Part shown: piece by piece, positions 1-10,310 of the stretch
Position numbering within the stretch: position 1 is the first letter of the stretch
How the letters are laid out: each line of letters opens with the position of its first letter
Assembly: GCA_032717465.1 (NCBI GenBank)
Contig: CM064669.1
Coordinates: 41,823,713-41,887,712, forward strand
Length of the DNA stretch: 64,000 nt
Source of the DNA: Coenobita brevimanus
Lineage: Eukaryota; Arthropoda; Malacostraca; Decapoda; Coenobitidae
Direction of reading: 5' to 3'
Position numbers and translations under genes: made by a program
Notes under the pieces: generated by a model
The model's input: only the letters and a program-made list of their open reading frames with translations
The model's database searches: none
What the model was told of the DNA's origin: nothing

Positions 1-1
1 G

Positions 2-3
<2 letters not shown>

Positions 4-97
<94 letters not shown>
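4..97. repeat. (AC)n microsatellite
   Basis: An uninterrupted AC dinucleotide run of about 94 bp opens the window. It is probably cut by the window edge or begins just upstream. Confidence 0.98.
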
Positions 98-98
<1 letters not shown>

Positions 99-179
99 TT
101 TGTGCAAAACATAACACCCACTTCGCTATTGTGAGCGCTGGTGTAAAACAAAAAATAACATCCTTGGCCCTGGTAAATA

Positions 180-2340
180 TTGAGTAAGCGGTTGACCACG
201 AAAATATGATTATTATTAGGAGAGCTAATGAATTCCCTGCTGATTGGAATACTAGATATTAAAAATGAAGCGTATTTTCCATTCGAATTATTCTCGGAGG
301 CAAGAAAATAAATTATGAAGCTTTGCCTAATTAGCGGCTAGAAGATTTGAATATGGTACTGATTACGAAGATAAGAGTGTGTTTTTCTGACTGATTTTGA
401 GAAATAAGCATTTACCTGCAATGTGAAATGTTGGATAATGTTGGCGAAATTAATGTTTTTTTTTCGTCTAATTCTGCGAGGTAAACAAAAAAACAAAAAA
501 GACAAATTCTAACCTACTTTGCCCATGGAAAACTTGAGTAAGGGATTGTCGGCGAAGTAAGAGGATTATCCGTCTGAGTATTGGTAAATATGATGATTTT
601 GACGAAGATATGTGTGTTTTACATTCGACCGAGTGTGCCCGTTTAAAAAAATAAATAGAGTGACCAATTTTGACTCTGAAGAACTTAAACAAGGAGTTCA
701 TAATCAGTGATAGCTTCGGCTAAAAATTCTTATATACTGTCGAGTGGAGTGCATGACGAGGATCATTGTATTGTCTATCCCAATTGATTCCGGTAGCACA
801 AAAAAAAAAAAAAAAAAAAAAAGAGGAGGAACTGATAACTAGAATGTTAACAATGGATAATATAATTTTCCATCTGACATGTGCTGCACAAAAGTAATTA
901 AATAAGTAAATAAATATTAATAATAAAAATATGGAAGCAATTGGTTCATGGAAAATTTGAGTGAGAGATTGATGAAGGTAACATTATCATTTCTCCGACT
1001 GATTTTGACAGCCAGTATTTCTGCCAGTAACAAGAGTTGCTTTCATTGACGAAATGTACGCGTAGTTTCCATTCGATGTGATAGGTTAGGCAAGTGTTAC
1101 CTACTTAGCTCATGGAAAAATGTATGACGACGAAAATAAGATTATTCTCCGTTTGGCTGATTGGAGGGCTAGAAAAGTTACCGGCCTCATGCATAACTTA
1201 AAGGACTGTTGATGAAGTTAACACCCAGACTCCCGTGACTTACTCACAGCAACATGAAAACGTCTAGCGCTAGCCAGCGTTGAATACTAAAGCTGCCCCG
1301 ATCATGAGAGGGGTAAGATTATTTTGTGTATGACTGTGCCGCGATAATAACACAGTTACGTGGCTGGTGAAATGCTTGATAATGTTGACGAAAATAAGTT
1401 TGCTTTACATGTGATTGATTGTTCGAGCTACGAAAAATGAGAAAAAGAAAAAGAAAGAAAAGGGAAAAAACACATATGGAAGTCGCCGAAGTGTTGATAA
1501 GTTGCTGAAAGTTTGTCTGTGTTCCCTTCGCTTGATATTGCAGGCTAAAATAATCATCAAGCCCATGGAAGATTAGATAACATCTTGATACACATTTAGA
1601 CTGGCACAAATCAACCTCTTCAGCACGATCACACTTTATTCTCTCTCCAACCACAGTTTGTCTTCATGAACGTGATGGAGATTTCCGTCCTTTTGTAGCA
1701 TTTTTCTCGTAGCTCATTGACTGAATAACACAAAACTTTGGTCGTGCATCCATTCTATAACACTTCCTTACGACGAACATCATATTCTAGTGTAAATATA
1801 TGCTTACATCTATGCATTCAAGATTAGGAGATCGCAATTTTAGATCAGATTAAACTGAACATGGTACAGACGACTGTATTCAGCTGATGGGTGAATTCAT
1901 GTGGCAAAATAAGTTTATGGAGTATATTTCTAAACTGATCGCTACAAAACGTTTCTCATAGGCAGAAATGAACTGTTTGATAATTGCAAGAACAAAGAAA
2001 AAGAACATTGTTTTAGTGAAAGCTTTAAGCTGATGGTGAGTTAGTGAAAGAAGTAGGAATTTATGTTTATTGGTGGTAGGTGTTTGACGATGATGATAAT
2101 GGTGGTGGTGGTGGTGGTGGTGGTGGTTTAATTTGCTGTGTTTTCCATCTCGCTGATTTTGCCGGCTAAACTTTTTAAACTAGTCCTGGGAAGTCTTGAT
2201 GAAGTGAATGTTTGCCAAGATAAAAGTATTTTCTGTCCGGTTGAGTTTGCACAAAGATTTTAAAAGTTTCTTATTTCATGGGAGAATGAAGTGTATAGTT
2301 GATTTTTTTTTCTTTTTAGTTTTAAGGCACATTGGCGAGC
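180..2340. repeat. Ancient degenerate tandem repeat, unit about 150-160 bp
   Basis: The same phrases recur through this stretch in diverged form. CATGGAAAA-type words stand near 525, 947, 1109, 1563 and 2278. Each is usually followed by a 'ttgatgaagtt/gacgaaaataag' module and then by a 'ctgattttg..ggct' module. The clean pair at 947 and 1109 gives a period of about 160 bp, and other gaps are rough multiples. A 23-bp poly-A (800-822) and a (GGT)n run (2101-2127) lie inside. I see no coding capacity; the 77- and 111-residue reading frames here lack recognisable motifs. Copies are too diverged for an exact unit by eye. Confidence 0.35.
1680..1860. repeat. Diverged copy of the long-period repeat seen at 11.7-13.9 kb
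   Basis: The order of phrases (agctcattgactga, then a string ending tataacacttcc, then catattctagtgtaaa, then gcaattttagat) matches the order at 11740-11900, 12230-12360, 13690-13820 and 61400-61540. It is recognisable only by shared word order. Confidence 0.4.
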
Positions 2341-2414
2341 TGGTTAAGGCGAAAAGTAATAATTGCTAAACCTTTTCATTCCTATGACGAGTATATTTTA
2401 AAAAGTTGAAGATT

Positions 2415-2712
2415 CCAGACGATTTTATTCAGGTTCTTAAGTGAAGTAATTAACTTAGGCGGTGGCTAACCTCTCCAGTTGAAAAAGTTTCTCAATGCTG
2501 GACACAATCGTCAGCCATGAGCAAAAATGAAGCGAAAAATACGTCACCGGATCCAAAGAACTGAGTGGTGTAGTCGGTTTGCTTTCGTCTGATGGAACTG
2601 GACCACACTCGCAACGGAATTTCCAAGAAGTGGCTGCGTAAAATTCGATGAGCGTACCGTAGTTGTAAGGTAGAAATTAGCCTTTTAGGTTACTAATCAA
2701 ATCAGTAAAACG
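2415..2712. repeat. Foldback half-site followed by left part of a dispersed repeat (D family)
   Basis: A foldback end motif (CCAGACGATTTTATTCA) starts at 2415. From about 2570 the sequence resembles 5645-5800: 'tggtgtagtc..tttg.tttc', 'ga.ggaactg..ccac', then 'gtaggaat/gtagaaat' and 'ttact..tca'. The match resumes after the insert at 2714-3130, so this copy was split by that insert. Confidence 0.5.
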
Positions 2713-2713
2713 C

Positions 2714-2924
2714 CTTGTCGGCGAGGTACGAGCGAGGCCATTTAAATCCGAAAGCAATAAAATGTCGCCTTACACCCTGAGGATGCCTAGAGTATATTGA
2801 TGCCTATCTACCTACCAAGTTTCATGTCGTTACGACAAACTGTCTGGCCTGTGGCACTCTTTTGAAGATTTTCTACATGCTGCACTTGGCGCTTGTCACG
2901 TGTCGCGTGCACCGCCTGGGTGTG

Positions 2925-2965
<41 letters not shown>

Positions 2966-3130
2966 GCTTGAGCTATCACATGGAGCAAACCACGCAGTGA
3001 TCGGCCCTGTGGTTGCTGAGATATAAGCTTCTCAAAAGCGTTACGGTTGGGCCGGGTGGGGCCGCTCACATGTGAGAAAATGCCACTACTTGACGAGAGA
3101 CTCTAGAGGGCTTCGTCCTCGCTCGTAACC
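2714..3130. mobile_element. Small non-autonomous element with inverted ends (MITE-like)
   Basis: The left end reads GGTACGAGCGAGG and the right end reads CCTCGCTCGTAACC, whose reverse complement is GGTTACGAGCGAGG. That is a 13-14 bp imperfect terminal inverted repeat around about 417 bp with no coding potential. A 40-bp poly-A (about 2924-2960) lies inside, as does the palindromic phrase tttcatgtcgttacgac, related to one inside the 22.5 and 59.6 kb repeats. The insert interrupts a D-family repeat that is intact at 5645-5835. No clear target duplication is visible and the superfamily is not assigned. Confidence 0.5.
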
Positions 3131-3889
3131 ATCCGACCAGTATGAATATACTTTGTCATCACCTGAGCTAAAAGGGGTTAGCAATCATTGTCGGATGAAA
3201 ACAAACCTACTCTATCTGTAAAGCTAAAATAGTGACGTCAGGAGAAATTTTCTTTTTAACTCCTTTTGTAAGATGGCGCCAAATATATATTTGCTCTTGT
3301 TATCTCCAGGCAATCTCAGGAGAGACATTTCGTACTGTAGAGGCTAGATATACGATTCATTAACCCTGTAGATGCAGTCTCATTCCTAAATTGAGAAAAA
3401 TCAAGCTTTAGGTGCAATAGTAAAGGAGACTCAACTAATACGTTGTGGTAGTTAATTAGAGACAGTAATTGGTGATATAATATAACAGATTTAATTAAGA
3501 AAAGTGAATAATTGCAGTTGATTGATTAGCCCATATGATGCAGCTCTAGAGGTATCGTGTTGATATGACTGGACTACGGGAAGAATACAAGGATAGCAAA
3601 GTACCATTAACCCCTTGACTTAGGTGACTCATTCTGTTTGCTTACTCATGTTTCATCCAGGTTCTTTCAGCAAAATTATTTCTTTCCTTTTTTTTTTTTT
3701 TTCTATGGATCCCCCCCCTCCCCGTTTGATATTAATTTTCCGGTTAAGGAGGGACCTTTTGCAGTGAAGAGGGATAAGTTTTACGTGGAATGTGAGCTGA
3801 GGAGGTAATCGATCAATATACAGACGTGTCTATCTGTCATTCTGTCTATCTGTCTCTATGTGTCTATCTGTCTGTCTATCTGTTGTCAG
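3131..3889. other. Intergenic; end of split D repeat, otherwise no recognised feature
   Basis: Positions 3140-3180 continue the D-family copy ('catcacctgagctaaaagg'). An exact CRE palindrome TGACGTCA (3233-3240) lies 30 bp before AGATGGCGCC (3271-3280), a YY1-like word. Both are short enough to be chance. Poly-T near 3685-3705 and 'tctatctgtctgt' simple sequence near 3830-3885 follow. No coding region recognised. Confidence 0.5.
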
Positions 3890-4180
3890 GCACATTAATC
3901 TCGTTTTGCTGCCCTCCCTCCAACTCTCACCTTCCTCAATCGTATATCTCTCCACACCATCCTTCCATCTCATCCTTGGTTTCCCCTCCTCCTCCCCCCA
4001 TCAACCTCAATTACAATTACACTTTTTTTTTTTTTTTATGTGTCCGACTCTGGGCATAGGCTTCACAGCCTGCTATCAAGGCCCAGCAGTCCTCCTACAT
4101 ACCATACACCTCTACATGTCACCATTCTAGTTAGTCTCTCATTCTCCATCCTCTCCACATTGCCATACTGACATGGTGTA
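3890..4180 (-). mobile_element. 3' fragment of an RTE-like non-LTR retrotransposon
   Basis: The plus strand reads 'ctctccacaccatccttccatctcatcc', then 'agtctctcattctccatcctctccacat'. This parallels 53030-53140, the C-terminal coding region and 3' end of the RTE-like element on the minus strand, and also 60760-60860. A poly-T tract (about 4021-4037) interrupts it. Only the extreme 3' end survives. A 50-bp stretch from 3897 recurs exactly at 6063-6112. Confidence 0.6.
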
Positions 4181-4239
4181 TGAAAATATTATTATGGGTC
4201 CTTTGCCTGTGACGGAATGCAACTGTCTAGCTTGCAGTT

Positions 4240-4800
4240 ACTCAGTTGCGTGTGGAGCCTAGTTATTGCGTGTGAAGCCTAGGTATTGCGTGTGAAGCCT
4301 AGGTATTGCGTGTGAAGCCTAGGTATTGCGTGTGAAGCCTAGGTATTGCGTGTGAAGCCTAGGTATTGCGTGTGAAGCCTAGGTATTGTGTGTGAAGCCT
4401 AGGTATTGCGTGTGGAACCTAGGTATTGCGTGTTGAGCTCAAATATTGCGTGTGGAGCCTAGTTATTGCGTGTTGAGCTCAGTTATTGTGTTTGGAGCCT
4501 AGTCAAATGTATGAAGCCAGGTTATTGTGTGTGGAATCTAGTTATTGTGTGTGGAGTATATGCCTAGTTATTGCATGTTGAGCTCCGTTATTGCATGTGG
4601 AGCCTATTTATTGCGTGTGGAGCCTAGTTATTGTGTGTGGAGATTAGTAATTTCATGTGCAGCGAACCTATTGTCTATTCAGCATTGTTATCGTGCTTTG
4701 TTGCATAAGAGGTTTTATTGCCCGAGTCTGTTTCTTGCTTAGGACATGCCACTGCGTGCGAAGCCTCGTTAGCGCGTGAGACAGGATATTGCGTGTGGAG
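4240..4800. repeat. 20-bp minisatellite
   Basis: A tandem array of GCCTAGGTATTGCGTGTGAA. Units at 4260-4400 are nearly identical and exactly 20 bp apart. Copies decay outward, with variants such as tggagcctagttattgc, to about 4800, for roughly 25 units. Strong central homogeneity with decayed edges is usual for expansion by slippage or unequal exchange. The 65-residue plus-strand frame at 4545-4742 is a by-product of the array. Confidence 0.93.
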
Positions 4801-5045
4801 TGGCGTGCGACACCATCCATTCTGATTATCTTCTTTATGTCAAGTGTTGTCTCCTGCCCTTCCCCCTTTGAGCTCTGGATATTTGTTTCAATTTATTCTC
4901 GACGATAATGTCCTTTTAAATTCATGCTCCTGTGACTCACTCTCACCGCCTTAAGCTCCTGTTACGGGGACAGGTTCTTTTCTGTCCATCTCTTTACCAG
5001 AGTGTCTATCGTGAATCAGTCAATCTCTGTATCTATCTGTGTACC

Positions 5046-5092
<47 letters not shown>

Positions 5093-5096
5093 ATAT

Positions 5097-5138
<42 letters not shown>

Positions 5139-5265
5139 GTGTGTGTGGTGTGTGTGTGTAAAGATAGATGGATAGATATAGAAAGATAGATTGATAGAAT
5201 GATATACCTAGATAGATAAGTAGATAGACAGATTGATTGATTGATTGATTGATTGATTGACTAAT
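5046..5265. repeat. Compound microsatellite (CT)n-(GT)n-(GATA)n-(GATT)n
   Basis: (CT)n at 5048-5091, (GT)n at 5100-5157 with a short interruption, GATA-like units to about 5218, then (GATT)n at 5231-5258. The 85-residue plus-strand frame across it is low complexity and rejected as a gene. Confidence 0.95.
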
Positions 5266-5629
5266 AGATAATCATAAACAGTTATATAGTTTAAAGATGA
5301 TTTTGTTCAGCACAGGAAGAACCTTTCGTGGTGCAGGAGCCAGCCCCTTAAATCCAAGTTAAAGTGACAGGAGTATACCACCTGGCGAATAGATTCAACT
5401 TTGAACTGACGTTGAATAGTGAAAGGGTTTAGGGAGGTTTTATCGTACTCCTAAAGCTCGGAAAAATCTGTCCAAAGCAGAATAGAATTGTCTTTGGATT
5501 GCAAGAATAAAATGAAAAAAAAAATCACATCGGGATGAAGTATATAATTAATCCATTCAACACGATCACCTTCTTCTTAAAGTTTGATATGATATTGTAC
5601 AGTAAGTTACTCTTCCTAATTCTAAAAGA

Positions 5630-5920
5630 TTTTATTCAACTCAGGAGAGGCCTCTGGTGTAGTCCATTTGTTTTCAACTGACGGAACTGTGCCACTCCAA
5701 CAACATGAATAATATTTCTTAGTTGCATTGAAGTCTGTGAGCCTTAGCAGTGAGGTAGGAATGAGTCTCCTTAGTTACTTGCCAGATCAACTCTCGAATC
5801 TGATTACACCTTACCATCATCTGAACTGAAAGAAATTGGTGATTTTTCTCAGATCAGTATAATAAACGCTTTCATGAGGAGACTAAAGCAGGTCAGTTCC
5901 ACGCTGAATAAAATCGTGAA
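5630..5920. repeat. D-family dispersed repeat flanked by foldback motifs
   Basis: It begins with a foldback end (agattttattcaactcagg, about 5630) and ends near 5903-5916 with the opposite motif (gctgaataaaatcg). The middle (5655-5835) matches 2575-2712 plus 3140-3180 and represents the uninterrupted version of that repeat. No coding potential. Confidence 0.5.
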
Positions 5921-5989
5921 GAGTGTAAGAGTGAGAATGTGACAGTTAATTCCTTTAGTCTGATGACATATTTGATTAGTTTTCCACTT

Positions 5990-6021
5990 CCAGACGATTT
6001 TATTCAGTTTGAGGGAAACAA
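5990..6021. repeat. Left half of a foldback repeat interrupted by piggyBac
   Basis: CCAGACGATTTTATTCA at 5990 is the left end of the short palindromic family. The matching right half (gttgaataaaaccgtc, near 10182-10197) lies just beyond the piggyBac right end. Joined at the element ends, the halves give an ordinary copy of the family. Confidence 0.6.
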
Positions 6022-6035
6022 CCCGTCACGTCCCG
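6022..6035 (+). repeat. Left terminal inverted repeat of piggyBac element (candidate)
   Basis: CCCGTCACGTCCCG agrees at 12 of 14 positions with the reverse complement of the right end. The adjoining ACAA replaces the expected TTAA. Confidence 0.55.
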
Positions 6036-6062
6036 AGGTTTTCCGCACCTCCAACATCCCCC

Positions 6063-6112
6063 AATCTCGTTTTGCTGCCCTCCCTCCAACTCTCACCTTC
6101 CTCAATCGTATA
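6063..6112. repeat. 50-bp exact duplicate of 3897-3946
   Basis: A stretch beginning AATCTCGTTTTGCTGCCC is identical over about 50 bp to the start of the LINE fragment at 3897. The flanks differ. It lies just inside the proposed left end of the piggyBac element. Confidence 0.85.
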
Positions 6113-6239
6113 GCTATTTTGGAAAAAAAAAATTTTGGCTAAAACTTCCGCTTTGGTTGAGAAACGAAGGAAAATCACCAAGAATGGGCTTACCGTGGTC
6201 TATAAGTGGTCGGAACAGGTGAGGTCCCCCACGCCAGGT

Positions 6240-7390
6240 ATCGTATTCTATCATTGACGTGTGAGGCGCTCACGTTTTCTATGGTACGGAATATTGGGAG
6301 AAACAACACACAACACCTCTATATTTATTGAATTTGAACTAATAAACAATAACAGTAGTAATATAATGGATTTCAGACACATATATATGAAAAATAAGCA
6401 TTGTACCATCGCGCGAGCATAGCGAGTTAGGTCCGAGTCGTTTCTTGTATCAGTCAACATATCATTTTTTCTACTTGTATACTTGTTTCAATGACATTTT
6501 ACCAATTTCTACAGTTTGTAAGTGTTTTCAGATGTTTTCATTCATTATGATGACATGCAGCATAAGTTTAGCGCACATCGGCTTAGTAAGCGCACTCGCT
6601 ATGACTCGTATTTCAACATACCCAATTGTTTTATCACTTTCCTATTATTTTTCCCTTTACATAGAACCTTTCCTCCACCACTGTAAATGTTTTCAATTAT
6701 TCACTACAAGGGCATTTAGCGAAATGCTAGCGCATATTCACGTAGCAAGCACAATCTCAAACACCCGAGTTTCATCTTCTACTTTATTTATTCACTCCAA
6801 TTATACTTTCCCACTTATATTACACACGTTTACACCCCTATACTGCACTGTACATACTTACTGGCATTATGTATTCAAGTGAGCGTCAGAATATCGCATG
6901 AAAATACCCTCGCAATGAATGTTTCGACCAACATGATACTCAAACACTTATATACTAATTCTTCACATATATTACACACTTTCCCACTTGTTGACTTCTA
7001 TTTTCATTATTACGTGCCTTATTCATTCAACTGAGCGTCAGGATATCGCATCTCTATACACACGCTATGAATATTTTGACTTAGAATAAATTTCAGCACT
7101 TACAATAATTTGAACTTATATTATACCCGTTAGCATTTCCAATAAAAATAATTACATATTTACGGGCCTTATTTATTGCACTGAGCGACAAAATATCGCA
7201 TCATAAAACCCTCGCTAGGTATGTTTCCACTTACAGCATATTTATACACTTACATACAATTTTTGCACTTATGTTATACCCGTATACACTTTATACTAAT
7301 ATTTTCAGATCAACATGACTGATAATTTCACTGAGCGTCTGTTTGTCGCATTTACTTCATAGTTTCAGCGTCCTATCGCATTCACACCAT
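6240..7390. repeat. Degenerate tandem array, unit about 150 bp, inside the piggyBac arm
   Basis: The phrase 'gagcgtcaggatatcgcat' recurs at about 6882, 7031, 7181 and 7330, 149-150 bp apart. It is followed in most copies by 'ccctcgctatgaatgttt' and 'cacttatattatac'. More diverged copies are visible near 6410-6445, 6565-6615 and 6720-6775. The array ends at the transposase stop codon region. The 145-residue plus-strand frame at 6445-6882 is a by-product and has no known domain. Confidence 0.75.
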
Positions 7391-7391
7391 A

Positions 7392-9871
7392 TCAGAATTG
7401 CATCAACGTGTGATATTCGCTGAAACATGGATGAATACAGAGACCCACGTCACACTCGACGCACTCATAGCGGGTGTCCTTCCTCTGTGTGGTGAGTCTC
7501 ACCCGGGAATTGCTACACACGTGACCCCTGCGTTGGGGCCTAGGTCTGTTTGGCTGGGGAGGGATAGGAGTGGGGAAATGGCGGCCGGATATTCTCAGGG
7601 GAGTTTGGGCAATAAGGGCAGTGCGGGTGCGATGTTGGGGCCTTTCAACAGCATAACGTGCAAACATCTCTCTTGTGAGCTCCCTCACAAACCCTTCAAA
7701 GGTTTCCTGAACTCCTGTTGTCATGGCGTGAAGGTGGTGGCAATTCAGAGCAGTGATGTCTAGCAAGTGAAAGAACAGTTTCTTATACCACTTCATCGTG
7801 GTCCTGGCACACTCTACCGTCGATATCATGGAGTCTGATTGGTCCACCAGGCGCATGTTTATGTTATAGTCCATGACACACTCAGGTTTCCAAATGTGAC
7901 GCCTGTTCTCGCTCCGGTAATCAACGGAATCAGTACGGTGCATCAAGGGGCGGTAAACCGTTGACAAGAGGCTTATTTCTCTATTAGGGTTCCACACATT
8001 TGCAAGGATGTTGTTGGCTTTGAAGAAGACAACCTCATTCCTGGCAAGTTTCCGCCCTACCTTGGCCATGTGACTCCGGTTCACCTTCACGGTTCCACAG
8101 ACTCCCGTTTCATGCATGTGAAGATAACGAGCGAGAAGAGGGCTAGTGTACCAGTTGTCCAGGTAGAGGACGTGACCACGATGAAGGTAGTCTTCTATCA
8201 TTGTCTTTACCACTGCTCCCAACAGTCCAATACTCCGATCTTCTATTATGTCTGTCTGTGCACCGGTGTACAAGACTATGTCTTGCACGTATCCAGTCCT
8301 ACAGTCACACATAACAAAGATCTTGAACCCAAAACGGTGCCTTTTGCTGGGTATATACTGCCTAAATGAAATATTACCTCTCCACAACATGAGACTCTCG
8401 TCTATGACGAGGTCTCTATAGGGATAAAATGATGAACGAAAGGTTTGCCTCAGGTGATCAAAGACCAACCTAATTCGCCTCATTTTATCTGTGTCGTTCG
8501 CATTTGCAGGATCATGAGCATCATAGAAATGGAGGCGACTTAGAATTTGTTAAAACCGATTACGGCTCATCACTTGCCCAAATATTGGGGTAAACATAAA
8601 AGGGTCCCTTGTCCAGTAAGCCGGAATTCTGTTCTTTCGTATAATACCCATCAAAAGGACCAGGGCAAAAAATAGGAACATTTCTGAAAGGGAGACAGGG
8701 TAATCATATATGACAGAATGCCTACTCCTTGTTCCCAATCTTTCACTCTCCAGGCGCTGGGTGCTTGCATAAAGGTTGGTTTGGTAAACAATCTGCTCCA
8801 CGAATGCCTCACTAAAAAACAGGTGGAAAAAATCCAACCTGGTGGAATTACGGCGAATTCCGGGAGCAATGCAGCCGAGCGCCCCTGCTCAGTGAAGGGG
8901 TGAATGAGGGGAGAAAAATCACCCCCATCCTCCCAATTCCATCCCACTAATCCCTCGTCCCCATCATCCCCATCACCGCCTTCGTCTGGGTGGGGAGGAG
9001 ATCCTGATGGGGGAGGTTGGGGAGAAGGAATGCGGAGGGCTTCCCCACTGTCACTCCTCTTCCCTCTGCCTTTACCCTTTCCCTTTCCCTTACGGCCTTG
9101 AGGAACATTAGGGGGCTGTGGGGATGAAGTAGGGGAATATTGGGGAGCATAAGACGTGCTGGGGAGTGATTCCTCCCCACCTGCCCCCTCCATGATAACA
9201 CCACGTGATTTTTCACACACCCTAGCTCGCCCACGTGTTAGGGGATATTGGGGAGCATAAGACGTGCTTGGGAGTAGTTCCTCCCCACCTTCCCCCTCAA
9301 TCACAACCCCACGTGATACAGAACGCACCCGCACTCGCCCACGTGATACACCCCGCCGCCACACACTACCTAGGGAGAGCAATGACTCACTCACGCCACT
9401 CTCCCTTTCCATACTCCTCCCTGCATTTTCCCTTTCACTCCCCACTCCCTCCACGGCACTTCCTAACTCCCCAAACAAAATACTAGGCCCATACCTGCTC
9501 GTCCGATGTGGTGTGCGCTCAGGGCCACGATGAGTTATTACCTCACGTCCATACCACGTAGCAGCACGTCCCACGACTCCGTCCTTGTCCTCGTCCTCGT
9601 CATCGAATTCGGGTTCCACATCACGTTGGGGCTGGGCATAGGATGTTGCACGTGGTTTCTTGGCCGGCTGCCCCTCTCTAGCAGCACGGTAAGTCACATA
9701 CTGCCGCTTCCTGGGGGATGGGACTTCTTCATCACTGCTGGTGGTTTCCTCCTCCTCTGGCTGCACATAATCTTTATCAACAACCTCGTCGTCCAGTGGG
9801 GAATCACTGTCGCCTGTAAAGGAGTCCAGGGCGGCTTGAATTTCGACCTCTGAGAGACCTCTCGTAGCCAT
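7392..9871 (-). pseudogene. piggyBac transposase, broken by one frameshift and one stop
   Basis: A cut-and-paste DNA transposase acting in the nucleus at TTAA sites. ATG at 9869-9871 (MATRGLSEVEIQ) opens a long acidic/Ser-rich N-terminal region with basic patches (PRKRQY; alternating Lys-Gly) that could act as nuclear signals. Around 8838 the frame shifts: the downstream frame reads LDFFHLFFSEAFVEQIV, a typical piggyBac phrase. After MSRNRF an in-frame TAA (8550-8552) interrupts the protein, which resumes as QILSRLHFYDAHDP and runs to 7392. In the last 363-residue segment the three catalytic aspartates are present: D28 (IDESLML), D109 (LYLDNWY) and D214 or D217 (RLVDQSD). The C terminus carries a Cys/His-rich domain (CVECDVGLC, then C and H), as in many piggyBac proteins. 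The repaired length would be about 820 residues, longer than the usual 550-650 because of the disordered N-terminal part. The family call is secure; inactivity follows from the two lesions unless they are assembly errors. Confidence 0.92.
9138..9353 (-). repeat. 108-bp in-frame duplication in the transposase N-terminal linker
   Basis: 'tattggggagcataagacg' occurs at 9138 and again at 9246, exactly 108 bp (36 codons) apart. The encoded segment has the core LPSTSYAPQY in both units and the flank EGxGGEE(L/S). The multiple of three and conserved frame suggest it arose while the gene still coded. Confidence 0.85.
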
Positions 9872-10110
9872 GTCTGAGCAGGACCGTTGCTACCAGGTGA
9901 GTGGACGAGCCGCGGGTTAGTGCAGGTCGTGCGGGGTCGCCGAGTGTCCCCGCCTGGTGGCAGGTAGGGGAAGGTCATGCGAGGATACGTACTGCAAATC
10001 AAGCGCGAAATTTGAAAATTGTCGAAATTATGCACTTTGCAATTGCACGACGTACCGGTACGTCGCCGGGACTGGCAAATGCAAATCGTTGCAACGTACC
10101 AATACGTCGA

Positions 10111-10124
10111 CGGGACGGGGCGGG
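10111..10124 (-). repeat. Right terminal inverted repeat of piggyBac element
   Basis: CGGGACGGGGCGGG abuts TTAA at 10125-10128. Read on the minus strand the element begins TTAACCCGCCCCGTCCCG, a form typical of piggyBac ends. Confidence 0.75.
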
Positions 10125-10205
10125 TTAAACCCAGAAGAGTTGGATGCAGCCTTCAATAACCCCTTCTGATACAAGACACCTTTTCAGTGTTGAATAAAAC
10201 CGTCA
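10125..10205. repeat. Right half of the foldback repeat interrupted by piggyBac
   Basis: It starts at the TTAA target site, contains 'cagccttcaataacccctt' as in other copies, and ends with 'gttgaataaaaccgtc'. See the left half at 5990. Confidence 0.6.
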
Positions 10206-10310
10206 AGAAACAGCAAAAATGAAATGCAAATGATGTCCCGGGTGTGAAGTTGAACCGCGACGACACTCCTTCAGTCCGATGTCTCATTACACATTTCCTT
10301 CGAACTATTT

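Larger units (their letters stand above)
6022..10124 (-). mobile_element. piggyBac-superfamily DNA transposon, about 4.1 kb, inactivated
   Basis: The right terminus reads CGGGACGGGGCGGG followed by TTAA (10125-10128), the canonical piggyBac target. Its reverse complement CCCGCCCCGTCCCG matches CCCGTCACGTCCCG at 6022-6035 in 12 of 14 positions. The left target site reads ACAA, so it has mutated or the left boundary is slightly different. The transposase (7392-9871) is on the minus strand. A 150-bp tandem array fills the arm between the transposase stop and the left end. The flanks 5990-6021 and 10129-10205 are two halves of one foldback repeat, which independently supports these boundaries. 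Near the right end are the palindrome CGACGTACCGGTACGTCG (around 10048-10065) and the related phrase ACGTACCAATACGT (10094-10107). Confidence 0.75.

Noticed and set aside
3233..3280. CRE plus YY1-like words as a promoter
   Set aside because: No downstream gene or other promoter evidence; both words can occur by chance.
4240..4800. Possible CRISPR-like array of 20-bp repeats
   Set aside because: Units are head-to-tail with no spacers, and the window is eukaryotic.
5945..5948. TTAA as the left target site of the piggyBac element
   Set aside because: The following bases do not match the right-end inverted repeat; 6022-6035 matches at 12 of 14.
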